From contig CAKRLV010000056.1 of the NCBI GenBank assembly GCA_934359755.1, forward strand, positions 1-8,913: a stretch of DNA of 8,913 nt. Direction: 5' to 3'. Under the pieces are notes generated by a model. That model worked only from the letters and a program-made list of their open reading frames with translations. It did no database searches and was not told the DNA's origin. Origin of the DNA: an uncultured Agathobacter sp. Its GTDB lineage: Bacteria; Bacillota; Clostridia; Lachnospirales; Lachnospiraceae. Below are positions 1 through 6,679 of this stretch, piece by piece; the first letter of the stretch is position 1, and each line of letters starts with the position of its first letter. The translations under genes and the position numbers were made by a program.

Positions 1-1664
1 GTTTCCTGATTTTTGCTATCATCTTTACTATATTCAATATATGGCGCTGTTTCAAGATAATCTTCCAAATTAGATTTGATTACTGTTACATGTGGTCCGT
101 ATACTATCTGTACACCATTCCCTTTGTGTATAACACCACTTGCACCTGTTGATTTGAGCAATACATCATCAACCAGCTCGGCATTGTATACTGTACAACG
201 AAGTCTTGTTGCACAACAGTCCACGTCTTCTATATTTTTCTTTCCTCCAAGACCTCTTGTAATATCTGCGCTGAGTGCATCCTCTGCAGCATCACCATTT
301 GAATCTTTTGCTGCTTTTTTGGCATTTACATCAGCCTTTGTATAAAGCTTAACATCCTGATCATCATCCTCACGACCTGGTGTCTTTAAATCTAATTTCT
401 TAATCAATACTGAAAAAATAACATAATACAGTACAAAGTAAATTATTCCGACCGGGATAATTCTAAGCCAGCTTGTTTTCTCATTTCCCTGTAGAATACC
501 GAACAGGAATAAATCAAGTAAACCACCTGAAAATGTAAGGCCTACTGCAATATTTAAAATGTGTGCAATCATGTAAGCTGCACCAGCTAAAACTACCTGA
601 ACTACAAATAAAATTGGTGCTACAAAAAGGAATGAGAACTCAATTGGTTCTGTAATTCCTGTGAGCATACATGTCAATGCTGCTGAGAAGAGAAGTCCTC
701 CAGCCTGTTTCTTCTTTTCTGGCTTCGCATTGCGGTACATTGCCAATGCTGCACCTGGAAGACCAAATATCATAAATATGAACTCACCTGAGAAATATCT
801 TGTAGCGTCTGCGCTAAAATGTGTTACGTTCGCTGCATCTGCAAGCTGTGCAAAGAAAATATTCTGTCCACCCTGGATTGTCTGCCCTGCGACTTCCATA
901 GTACCACCAACAGCAGTCTGCCAGAATGGCATATAGAATACATGGTGAAGACCGAATGGAATAAGTGCTCTTTTAACAATACCGAAGATTAATGTTCCTA
1001 CATATCCACTTCCTGTAACAAGGCCGCCTAGCGCATAGATACCATTCTGAACTACCGGCCAGATAAAGTACATTAAAATACCGACGAACATGTATACAAT
1101 CGTTGAAATAATTGGCACAAATCTTGAGCCGGCAAAGAATGACAATGCATTTGGCATCTGAATCTTGTGGAAACGGTTATGCAGCCCTGCAACTCCAAGA
1201 CCGACTATAATACCGCCAAACACACCCATCTGCAATGTATTGATACCGCAGACAGAAGCGATTGTTCCACTTAGCACGTCTTCTGATATAGTGCCATCTG
1301 CAAGTATTTTTCCATTGAGTTCGAGCATTCCGCTGATTGATACATGCATAACAAAATAAGCAATTACTGCTGAAAGAGCTGCAACCTCTTTCTCCTTTTT
1401 TGCCATACCTATAGCAACGCCTACTGCAAAAAGCAGCGGCAGGTTATCAAATACTGCACTACCTACTTTGTTCATAATCATGAGAAGTGCATGGAGAACT
1501 GTTCCCTCTCCGAGAAAACTCTCTAAATGATAAGTTGCGATTGTTGTCTGATTCGTGAATGAACTACCTAATCCCAAAAGTAGTCCTGCGACTGGTAAAA
1601 TTGCGATTGGAAGCATAAAACTTCTTCCAATTCTCTGTAAGACTTCAAAAATTTTGTCTTTCAT
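1..1664 (-). CDS. PTS EIICB permease, glucose/maltose superfamily (3' end outside window)
   Basis: This is the membrane component of a phosphoenolpyruvate-dependent sugar phosphotransferase, which imports and phosphorylates a hexose or glucoside. About 554 codons are visible. An EIIC domain of many hydrophobic segments fills residues 1 to about 410, with the family motifs PFGLHH near residue 240 and GITEPIEF near 335-343. An EIIB domain follows after a charged linker (about 455-535), with the phosphocysteine motif CATRLR (Cys484, preceded by Cys483). No EIIA domain is visible. The frame is still open at the window edge after a polar stretch, so an EIIA could follow, or EIIA may be supplied in trans. 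The start is chosen because GGAAGG (1673-1678) lies 8 nt upstream. A promoter, RAT-like element and terminator precede it. The exact sugar is not determined: EIIC resembles PtsG/MalX types, and the neighbouring beta-galactosidase does not settle it. Confidence 0.93.
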   Translation of the reverse strand, partial: MKDKIFEVLQRIGRSFMLPIAILPVAGLLLGLGSSFTNQTTIATYHLESFLGEGTVLHALLMIMNKVGSAVFDNLPLLFAVGVAIGMAKKEKEVAALSAVIAYFVMHVSISGMLELNGKILADGTISEDVLSGTIASVCGINTLQMGVFGGIIVGLGVAGLHNRFHKIQMPNALSFFAGSRFVPIISTIVYMFVGILMYFIWPVVQNGIYALGGLVTGSGYVGTLIFGIVKRALIPFGLHHVFYMPFWQTAVGGTMEVAGQTIQGGQNIFFAQLADAANVTHFSADATRYFSGEFIFMIFGLPGAALAMYRNAKPEKKKQAGGLLFSAALTCMLTGITEPIEFSFLFVAPILFVVQVVLAGAAYMIAHILNIAVGLTFSGGLLDLFLFGILQGNEKTSWLRIIPVGIIYFVLYYVIFSVLIKKLDLKTPGREDDDQDVKLYTKADVNAKKAAKDSNGDAAEDALSADITRGLGGKKNIEDVDCCATRLRCTVYNAELVDDVLLKSTGASGVIHKGNGVQIVYGPHVTVIKSNLEDYLETAPYIEYSKDDSKNQE

Positions 1665-1737
1665 ATACTAATCCTTCCTTTCTTTGGGGATATCCATGTG
1701 AAAAGCCAATTTCTGAAGTGTAGGGATAAAAATATAC

Positions 1738-1797
1738 AAAAAAAGGCACTAACCCACATAAACATCCTAAATATAATATTTATGTATAGTTAATGCC
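1738..1797 (-). terminator. Leader intrinsic terminator of the PTS gene (conditional)
   Basis: On the minus strand GGCATTAAC (1797-1789) pairs with GTTAGTGCC (1753-1745) over nine pairs including one G-U. An inner ACATAAA/TTTATGT stem adds seven pairs. Seven T residues follow directly (1744-1738). It lies between the promoter and the PTS start. Its 5' arm is shared with the 3' arm of the RAT-like hairpin at 1784-1826, so the two structures exclude each other. Confidence 0.85.
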
Positions 1798-1826
1798 TCG
1801 AATCCGAATTGAATCAAGTAACATAC
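1784..1826 (-). promoter_or_regulatory. RAT-like ribonucleic antiterminator of BglG/SacY/GlcT type
   Basis: At the extreme 5' end of the predicted transcript, GTATGTTA (1826-1819) pairs with TAACTATAC (1792-1784) with one bulged base. An interrupted inner stem CTTGA.TC/GA.TCGAG follows. The landmarks TGTTACT and GGCAT are typical, from memory, of RAT sequences bound by LicT, SacY and GlcT. It is longer than the usual roughly 30-nt RAT. Binding of an antiterminator protein would prevent the overlapping terminator from forming and allow PTS expression when the sugar is present. The regulator gene is not in the window. Confidence 0.72.
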
Positions 1827-1837
1827 TAATTGAGGAC

Positions 1838-1866
1838 ATGTTATCATTGTTCTTCGCTGATGTCAA
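1838..1866 (-). promoter_or_regulatory. Sigma-A promoter of the PTS gene
   Basis: A perfect -35 TTGACA (1866-1861), a 17-bp spacer and an extended -10 TGA-TAACAT (hexamer 1843-1838) face the PTS gene. The expected transcription start is about 1830-1832, which places the RAT-like hairpin at the very 5' end of the RNA, as expected for this control type. Confidence 0.82.
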
Positions 1867-1882
1867 TAGGTTTATCCCTATT
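1865..1882. promoter_or_regulatory. 18-bp dyad at the -35 box, possible operator
   Basis: AATAGG and CCTATT form a perfect 6-bp dyad around a 6-bp spacer. It sits immediately upstream of, and overlaps by two bases, the -35 box of the PTS promoter. This is a usual place for an activator or repressor site. No cognate regulator is visible, so the role is inferred. Confidence 0.35.
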
Positions 1883-2012
1883 CTTCATAAATTTTCCCAT
1901 CACTATTTTTCCTATGCCATACAATTATTTGAATTCTTTCTCTAGAATATACATAATCATAACTTGAATCATTAAACTCCAGCATTATTCTGTTAGTTTC
2001 ATAATGTTATAT

Positions 2013-2057
2013 AAAATGGTTTATGATGTTATACCATTTTCCTCCAAAATGGTTTAT
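2013..2057 (+). promoter_or_regulatory. Triple AAAATGGT repeat upstream of the GH42 gene, probable operator region
   Basis: AAAATGGTTTAT occurs at 2013-2024 and again at 2046-2057, 33 bp apart (about three helical turns). An inverted copy, ACCATTTT, lies between them at 2033-2040. The downstream copy falls where a -35 box would be for the -10 candidate CATAAT (2066-2071). Direct repeats reaching the -35 region are typical of activator-dependent promoters, for example of AraC-family regulators. In RNA, if transcribed, the middle copy could pair with either outer copy, with CCTCC in the shorter loop. Confidence 0.45.
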
Positions 2058-2065
2058 TGTATTCT

Positions 2066-2071
2066 CATAAT
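2066..2071 (+). promoter_or_regulatory. Candidate -10 box of the GH42 gene
   Basis: CATAAT matches TATAAT at five of six positions and lies about 70 bp before the GH42 start. No good -35 box is found at 16-18 bp. The repeat ending at 2057 could bind an activator that compensates. Other AT-rich hexamers in the spacer could also serve, so this is tentative. Confidence 0.3.
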
Positions 2072-2143
2072 CTTCTAGCGAAGCATTAAATACAGATTTT
2101 AACTATTTAGAACCACACCACATACATTTAAGGAGGTATACCG

Positions 2144-4153
2144 ATGCAATCAAAATTCAAGAGAATACTATTTGGTGGCGATTATAACCCTAATCAGTGG
2201 CCTGAAGAGGTCTGGAAAGACGATATGAATTACTTTAAAGATGCACATATAAACAGTGCTACTATTAATGTCTTTTCATGGGCTAAAATACAGCCATCTG
2301 AGAGCATATATGATTTCTCACAGCTTGATAAAATCGTAGATATGCTTTCAGTTGAAAATTACGATATTGTTATGGCTACATCGACTGCTGCACTTCCAGC
2401 ATGGATGGTAAAAAAATATCCTGAGACCATGAGCACAGACTATCAGGGAAGACAGCACAAATTTGGTGGAAGACACAATTTCTGTCCAAATTCGCTTGTG
2501 TATCAGAAATACGCAAAGGCACTTGCGACCGAGCTTGCAAAACGTTATGGCACGAACAAAAATATTACCTGCTGGCATATCAACAACGAGTACGGTGGAT
2601 ACTGCTATTGTGACAACTGCCAAAAGCAGTTCCGTGTGTGGCTCAAGGATAAATACAAGACAATAGATGCCGTAAACGAGGCATGGAATACAGAATTCTG
2701 GGGACATACATTCTATGATTGGGATGAAATCGTAATTCCTAATGAATTGAGCGAAGAGGCTTTTAATGGAATGACCACATTCGCTGGTATTTCAATTGAT
2801 TACAGACGTTTTTATTCAGACAGTCTTCTTGCCTGCTATAAGATGGAAAGAGATGCTATCCGAGAGATTTGCCCGGATGCATTTATCACAACAAATCTCA
2901 TGGGAACATTTAAGGGACTTGATTACTTTAAATGGGCTAAAGAGATGGATATCGTCTCATGGGACAACTACCCATCTTACGACACTCCATGGAGCATGGT
3001 TGCTATGACCCATGACCTCATGCGTGGTCTTAAGGACGAGCCATTTATGCTTATGGAGCAGACTCCAAGCCAGCAGAACTGGCAGAAATACAATTCACTT
3101 AAGCGTCCTGGACAGATGCGTGCACAAAGCTACCAGACTATAGCCCATGGTGCTGATACTATCCAGTTTTTCCAGTTGCGTAGAAGCGTAGGTGGATGTG
3201 AGAAATTCCACGGTGCAGTAATCGCGCATGTTGGAACAAACGATACAAGAGTATTCCGCGAGACTGCACAGCTTGGAAAAGAGCTTGAAAGCTTCGGCAC
3301 AAAGACACTTGGCTCACGCAACAATTCACAGGTCGGTGTTATCTTCGACTGGGATAACTACTGGGCTTTGGAATATACAAGCGGACCGACACAGGACCTT
3401 AAGTATGTAGACCAGATTCACAGATACTATGAATATTTCTACAACAACAATATCTCTGTAGATATGATTCCAGTAGATGGCGATTTTTCAAAATATAAAG
3501 TGATTGCCGCACCTGTTCTCTACATGGTGAAGGAGGGCATGAAAGAAAAGCTCGAGGACTTCGTCAGAAATGGTGGAACACTTATCACAACATTTATGAG
3601 CGGAATTGTAAATCAGTCCGACAATGTACACCTCGGCGGATATCCTGGACCACTTCGCGAGATGGCTGGTGTGTGGGTTGAGGAAATTGACGCTCTTGCA
3701 CCTGAACAGTCAAATATCGTGAAATTTACAGATGGCACAGAATATAAGTGCAACCTTCTATGCGATCTGATGCATACCGAGGGCGCAGAGGTTCTCGCTT
3801 CATACGAAAACGATTTCTACGCAGGAATGCCTGCCGTTACTGTAAATAATTTTGGAAAAGGCCATGTATATTATGTCGCTACACAGCTTGAAACAGACGG
3901 TCTTGCAAAGGTTCTTGATAAAGTAACCGACGCTGAGAATATCTCTGGGGTAATTGCTGAGAATACAGCACTTGAAGTCACATGCCGAGACAGCGAAACA
4001 ACACGTTTCTACTATGTGATGAATTTCACTGACGAAGACCAGGTTCTTCCTGAAAGTCTTGCTGGAAAAGTTGATTTAATCACAGGTGAAGCTGCTAAAT
4101 CGGGCGAAGTTCTTAAGAAATGGGATGTTAAAATTCTACAGGAAGCATTATAA
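2144..4153 (+). CDS. GH42 beta-galactosidase, cytoplasmic
   Basis: This enzyme hydrolyses terminal beta-D-galactosyl residues from small galactosides by a retaining mechanism. The 669-aa length fits GH42. The protein opens with the family N-terminus FGGDYNPNQWP (9-20). The acid/base is Glu149 in WHINNEYG, and the nucleophile is probably Glu305 in LMEQTPS. Cys114, Cys154, Cys156 and Cys159 keep the spacing of the GH42 zinc cluster known from the Thermus A4 enzyme. The catalytic barrel fills about 1-390, followed by the trimerisation domain (about 393-600) and a small C-terminal beta domain. There is no signal peptide, so it acts on imported sugar. The start is supported by AAGGAGGT 6 nt upstream. 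The gene appears monocistronic: a strong hairpin follows the stop within 8 nt. It is divergent from a PTS gene, but GH42 enzymes act on unphosphorylated galactosides, so a direct metabolic link is uncertain. Confidence 0.96.
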   Translation: MQSKFKRILFGGDYNPNQWPEEVWKDDMNYFKDAHINSATINVFSWAKIQPSESIYDFSQLDKIVDMLSVENYDIVMATSTAALPAWMVKKYPETMSTDYQGRQHKFGGRHNFCPNSLVYQKYAKALATELAKRYGTNKNITCWHINNEYGGYCYCDNCQKQFRVWLKDKYKTIDAVNEAWNTEFWGHTFYDWDEIVIPNELSEEAFNGMTTFAGISIDYRRFYSDSLLACYKMERDAIREICPDAFITTNLMGTFKGLDYFKWAKEMDIVSWDNYPSYDTPWSMVAMTHDLMRGLKDEPFMLMEQTPSQQNWQKYNSLKRPGQMRAQSYQTIAHGADTIQFFQLRRSVGGCEKFHGAVIAHVGTNDTRVFRETAQLGKELESFGTKTLGSRNNSQVGVIFDWDNYWALEYTSGPTQDLKYVDQIHRYYEYFYNNNISVDMIPVDGDFSKYKVIAAPVLYMVKEGMKEKLEDFVRNGGTLITTFMSGIVNQSDNVHLGGYPGPLREMAGVWVEEIDALAPEQSNIVKFTDGTEYKCNLLCDLMHTEGAEVLASYENDFYAGMPAVTVNNFGKGHVYYVATQLETDGLAKVLDKVTDAENISGVIAENTALEVTCRDSETTRFYYVMNFTDEDQVLPESLAGKVDLITGEAAKSGEVLKKWDVKILQEAL

Positions 4154-4160
4154 TAGACAA

Positions 4161-4201
4161 ATGTCTGCTGAATCAGCCTCAATAGCTCATTCAGCAGACA
4201 T
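4161..4201. terminator. Hairpin between convergent genes, probable bidirectional terminator
   Basis: ATGTCTGCTGAAT (4161-4173) and ATTCAGCAGACAT (4189-4201) form a perfect 13-bp stem with a 15-nt loop. It lies 7 nt after the GH42 stop and immediately after the convergent gene's stop at 4203. Neither strand has a strong T-run, so it may act as a stable 3' end or a weak terminator in both directions. Confidence 0.75.
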
Positions 4202-4202
4202 A

Positions 4203-4565
4203 TTACATGATTCCGCTCAATCCAGTCATTTTCACCATTCTCTCCATACCCAGTTTAACCTCTTCGCGGCTGTAATTATTTTTCTCAAGGAACTCATTAT
4301 CAAACTCATTGATATGGGTGTAAAACGCTACGCCCATCTCTATTCCTTCCTGATAATCCCTCTCTATAATATCATCCAATATATTCTCCGCCTTGTTTAT
4401 CTCACCATTATCAGCCATGGTAAAAATATCTATATTACCAGAATCCTTTTGAGTTTGATTTTTCTTTTCTTCAACAAGCGTCTGTGAATCCTTATTGAAT
4501 AGTATTTTAGCCAATGCTCTTGCAATTTCTTTGACCATTCTCATTACATAATCTTGTTCAACCAT
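4203..4565 (-). CDS. DUF6483-like small cytoplasmic protein
   Basis: A 120-aa soluble, acidic, mostly helical protein of unknown function. The N-terminus MVEQDYVMRMVKEIARALAK and the C-terminal FYTHINEFDNEFL followed by YSREEVKLGME resemble DUF6483 proteins of Lachnospiraceae, recalled from family patterns and not searched. The frame extends upstream to a TTG at 4664. The ATG at 4565 is preferred because the family begins with M-x-E/Q-QDY-x-MR, and the predicted promoter (4673-4701) would place the RNA start at or near the TTG. The ribosome site before this ATG (GTGGGA) is weak. The leader of about 100 nt contains a 15-nt dyad at 4576-4590. It converges on GH42 and shares its terminator hairpin. 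Confidence 0.75.
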   Translation of the reverse strand: MVEQDYVMRMVKEIARALAKILFNKDSQTLVEEKKNQTQKDSGNIDIFTMADNGEINKAENILDDIIERDYQEGIEMGVAFYTHINEFDNEFLEKNNYSREEVKLGMERMVKMTGLSGIM

Positions 4566-4575
4566 TATTCCCACA

Positions 4576-4590
4576 AGGTGCCATGCACCT
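4576..4590 (-). repeat. Short dyad AGGTGC-ATG-GCACCT in the DUF6483 leader
   Basis: A perfect 6-bp inverted repeat with a 3-nt loop sits 11 nt upstream of the preferred start. The loop contains an ATG that opens an 8-codon ORF overlapping the main start in another frame. It could modulate ribosome access. This is structure seen in sequence only. Confidence 0.3.
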
Positions 4591-4626
4591 CTTACCCTTT
4601 CTAATATACATTCTTCATACTGGCAA

Positions 4627-4779
4627 TCAGGCTTTACTTCTGAATTTACTGTTAAACCCGACAACTAATTCTATCATACCTAAAAGTGTAATTAAACACA
4701 ACGATATTGATTCAATATTAATAGATGTTGCTTTACAAAGCATAACATTTCCAATAAAAGCGGCAATTGAAACCACCAT
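4627..4779 (-). CDS. Possible 50-aa hydrophobic ORF or gene remnant
   Basis: This frame encodes a 50-aa peptide with two hydrophobic stretches (about 2-15 and 24-41) and a basic tail (KFRSKA). It follows the 280-aa membrane protein gene by about 80 nt on the same strand. No ribosome site precedes the ATG, and the frame is open only back to a TAG ten codons upstream. It also overlaps the predicted promoter of the next gene. It may be a small membrane protein, the decayed end of a larger one, or chance. No family is recognised. Confidence 0.22.
   Translation of the reverse strand: MVVSIAAFIGNVMLCKATSINIESISLCLITLLGMIELVVGFNSKFRSKA
4673..4701 (-). promoter_or_regulatory. Candidate promoter of the DUF6483-like gene
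   Basis: The -35 TTGTGT (4701-4696), a 17-bp spacer and the -10 TATGAT (4678-4673) face the 4203-4565 gene. The -10 matches at five of six positions, the -35 only at TTG. The predicted start, near 4665, gives a leader of about 100 nt. Confidence 0.45.
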
Positions 4780-4857
4780 GATGATAATTTTCGTTTGCTA
4801 ATGCTTACCAGATCTTAAAAATATTAATCATTTCAAACTTTAACATCTTGACTTTTA

Positions 4858-5700
4858 TTATCTTCTCCACTCATAAGTGATTCTTCGATTTCTCAAATAT
4901 ACAGGAATCAAATCCTTATATATCATAAAATAGAATAGAATAACAACCATTGCCATCTCATCAGCAGTTCTGTCTTTAAACAACCAAAACAACTTCTTAT
5001 TCATATTGATGAAATATACAATTACAATGCCAAAATCTGATATCACTATCGCACTCCACAAAGACCATTTTTTATGTAATCTTCTATATAATTCAAAAAG
5101 CAATTTATATAAAATAATCGTATTTATAACTACAAAGGAAATCAGGCATAAAATATTTTTCAGATAATATTCTCCCAACACGCACACAGCCACAATATAT
5201 CCAAAGAGAACATATAATTTTCTTAAATCTATCTCCTGCTCCTCTACACCAAATGTTCTTATTTTATCCGCAATATAATCAGGCTCTAAGGCATTATAGT
5301 TCTCCAACACCCTGACATGTAGGCACAATACTACTCCAAACACTATCATATGCATCAATGTACATATCATATACTTTGTCGGATTAAAAATTCCGTCACT
5401 CACTAACATATAACTTAAAACAAGCACTCCTAATTGCAAGCCTTCTATAATCCTATATAAAAAATAAAACAGAGAATTTATCGGATCAATTTCTTTATAA
5501 ATGCCTTCGACACCAATTGCCAGTGTTATCTGCAAAAATATTATTATTGCAAATAAAACCATGCCATCTAATATACTCCATCCTGCCAATCCATTATTTC
5601 TATATATTTTATTCCAAAGCAAAAAACTCGAAAAACAATATATAATACTACATATCAATCTTTGTATAATAAGTACCTTTATTGATAATATTCTTTTCAT
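4858..5700 (-). CDS. Polytopic membrane protein, unknown family
   Basis: A 280-aa integral membrane protein with about eight hydrophobic segments, near residues 7-29, 43-63, 75-100, 108-128, 161-179, 181-203, 214-233 and 247-262. A charged cytoplasmic-type loop lies at 131-160, and the C-terminus is strongly basic (RNRRITYEWRR). I do not recognise the family and see no catalytic motif. It ends a leftward series with two small ORFs and a membrane-anchored protein. Its ATG overlaps the TGA of a 21-codon ORF (ATGA), suggesting translational coupling. The start is not fully certain: it has only a weak ribosome site, while a better one (AGAGGA) serves an ATG 22 nt upstream in a different, short frame. 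Its context with an ABC-2 exporter allows an accessory or immunity role, which is inference only. Confidence 0.8.
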   Translation of the reverse strand: MKRILSIKVLIIQRLICSIIYCFSSFLLWNKIYRNNGLAGWSILDGMVLFAIIIFLQITLAIGVEGIYKEIDPINSLFYFLYRIIEGLQLGVLVLSYMLVSDGIFNPTKYMICTLMHMIVFGVVLCLHVRVLENYNALEPDYIADKIRTFGVEEQEIDLRKLYVLFGYIVAVCVLGEYYLKNILCLISFVVINTIILYKLLFELYRRLHKKWSLWSAIVISDFGIVIVYFINMNKKLFWLFKDRTADEMAMVVILFYFMIYKDLIPVYLRNRRITYEWRR

Positions 5701-5762
5701 AATTTTTGCCTGCCATCTTTATATTCCTCTACATATTTCTTAACAGATACAATTCTATGCAT
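5697..5762 (-). CDS. 21-codon ORF translationally coupled to the membrane protein gene
   Basis: MHRIVSVKKYVEEYKDGRQK plus Leu is preceded by a plausible ribosome site (TTAGGA, 6 nt before ATG). Its TGA overlaps the next gene's ATG by 4 nt. It could be a coupling leader peptide. The same frame stays open upstream without an ATG through a sensible-looking segment (YIRDELKLGII), so it may instead be the tail of a degraded larger frame. Confidence 0.3.
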   Translation of the reverse strand: MHRIVSVKKYVEEYKDGRQKL

Positions 5763-5776
5763 TATAATTCCTAACT

Positions 5777-5979
5777 TTAATTCATCTCTAATATAACGAT
5801 AATCCACAATAGTACAAATGCAATTGCAACTAATCCAAGCCAAACATATAATATTTTCTTTAGTTTCTTTATGCTTTTTTCATCTATTTTATCCGCATTC
5901 CACATTTTTTGGAGAAACAGAGGATATATTAAAAAATAACCATATCAAAATATAAAAATATAACAATTATTTTTTCCAA
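5777..5979 (-). pseudogene. Small two-helix membrane protein, split by a 1-nt frameshift
   Basis: A strong ribosome site (GAGGTGAG, 5992-5985) precedes a TTG start at 5979 that opens MEKIIVIFLYFDMVIF and then stops at TAA just after a run of six T (plus-strand A at 5931-5936). Restoring one T in that run joins it to the next frame, which continues LIYPLFLQKMWNADKIDEK and ends after a second hydrophobic helix (KKILYVWLGLVAIAFVLLWI). The restored product is 67 aa with one helix at each end and a charged middle. No family is recognised. It lies 51 nt after the membrane-anchored 139-aa gene and before the 280-aa gene, so it was probably co-transcribed. It could be a true mutation, transcriptional slippage on the homopolymer, or a sequence error. 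Confidence 0.6.
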
Positions 5980-6030
5980 TTTTTCTCACCTCAATAATTT
6001 TGGCTGCACATTATCAATACTGAATACCCT

Positions 6031-6450
6031 CTAATATGTCTCTTTAAACATTCCACCCGCTTCATCATTGGATGTTATGATAGCTTTGTTCGCTGCCACA
6101 TATATCTTATAATTTTCAGCCTCATATACATCAAAGTCTTCTTCCTTGTTTTCTTTCAATGCACTTGTCAAATCTTTCAGGCTGATTTTCTTGAACATAA
6201 CATCCTGTAATTTGCTGCTTTTGCCATCTATAAACCTGGTTACATAACAATCACCAAGATTATATGTATAAACTTCCATGTCACCGTCACTTGCTACCTT
6301 TTTCAATTCCTGCTTACCATTCACCTCAATGTTGATACCTTTGCTATATCCATTTAAATTCCACTGGGCAGAAAATAAACTTATTCCTGCAAATAATATT
6401 ATGATGATACCTAATACTCCTAAACCTATTGCCAATGTACTCTTTTTCAT
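6031..6450 (-). CDS. Membrane-anchored extracytoplasmic protein, unknown function
   Basis: This 139-aa protein has a short basic start (MKK), one hydrophobic segment (about 5-27) and a polar domain of about 110 residues (VNGKQELKKVASDGDMEVYT and onwards) that should lie outside the membrane. There is no lipobox cysteine, so it is a signal anchor or cleaved signal peptide rather than a lipoprotein. The single Cys68 lies in the outer domain. I do not recognise the family. The start is well supported by AAGGAGT about 8 nt upstream. It is the first gene downstream of two LytTR-like promoter blocks (6513-6562 and 6680-6739), about 300 bp after the ABC permease. It may be regulated separately from the transporter and may read into the downstream small membrane genes. 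Confidence 0.85.
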   Translation of the reverse strand: MKKSTLAIGLGVLGIIIILFAGISLFSAQWNLNGYSKGINIEVNGKQELKKVASDGDMEVYTYNLGDCYVTRFIDGKSSKLQDVMFKKISLKDLTSALKENKEEDFDVYEAENYKIYVAANKAIITSNDEAGGMFKETY

Positions 6451-6512
6451 TTTCTTACTCCTTTTTTAATATTTTAATTCTGATTATCTTTTTAATCTAA
6501 ACTACTTTCGAT

Positions 6513-6562
6513 ATAATATCTACATAATTTGCATGAATGACATAAATATGAACATGAATAAC
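6513..6562 (-). promoter_or_regulatory. Proximal promoter block with LytTR-like direct repeats
   Basis: On the minus strand GTTATTCATG (6562-6553) and GTCATTCATG (6541-6532) are direct repeats with a 21-bp period. Thirteen bases after the second comes TATTAT (6518-6513), a five-of-six -10 box. The second repeat would overlap the -35 region. This is the usual geometry for LytTR-domain activators such as those of bacteriocin and quorum-sensing regulons. The transcript would start near 6506 and read into the 139-aa gene. No LytTR regulator is in the window. Confidence 0.5.
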
Positions 6563-6679
6563 ATATTTACGTTAACACATCTTGTATCTTTATTTTTCTA
6601 CTTGTAAAAATACATATGTCTAATTGTAATAATTTACCCTATTTTATCTCAATAACTTTTAGTCTAAACTACTTTTGAC

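Noticed and set aside
76..1359. Plus-strand open frames at 76-345, 661-936 and 1165-1359
   Set aside because: They lie antisense to the continuous PTS EIICB frame, lack ribosome sites and have low-complexity Ser/Pro-rich products.
2348..3410. Short frames inside the GH42 gene on both strands
   Set aside because: The GH42 frame is complete, with all catalytic and zinc residues; the others are shadows.
4566..4664. N-terminal extension of the DUF6483-like protein from a TTG at 4664
   Set aside because: The extension does not resemble the family, has no ribosome site, and its start would lie at or before the predicted transcription start.
4086..4801. Plus-strand frames at 4086-4487 and 4583-4801
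   Set aside because: The first overlaps the GH42 end, the terminator hairpin and the convergent gene; the second is antisense to the DUF6483 leader. Neither has a ribosome site.
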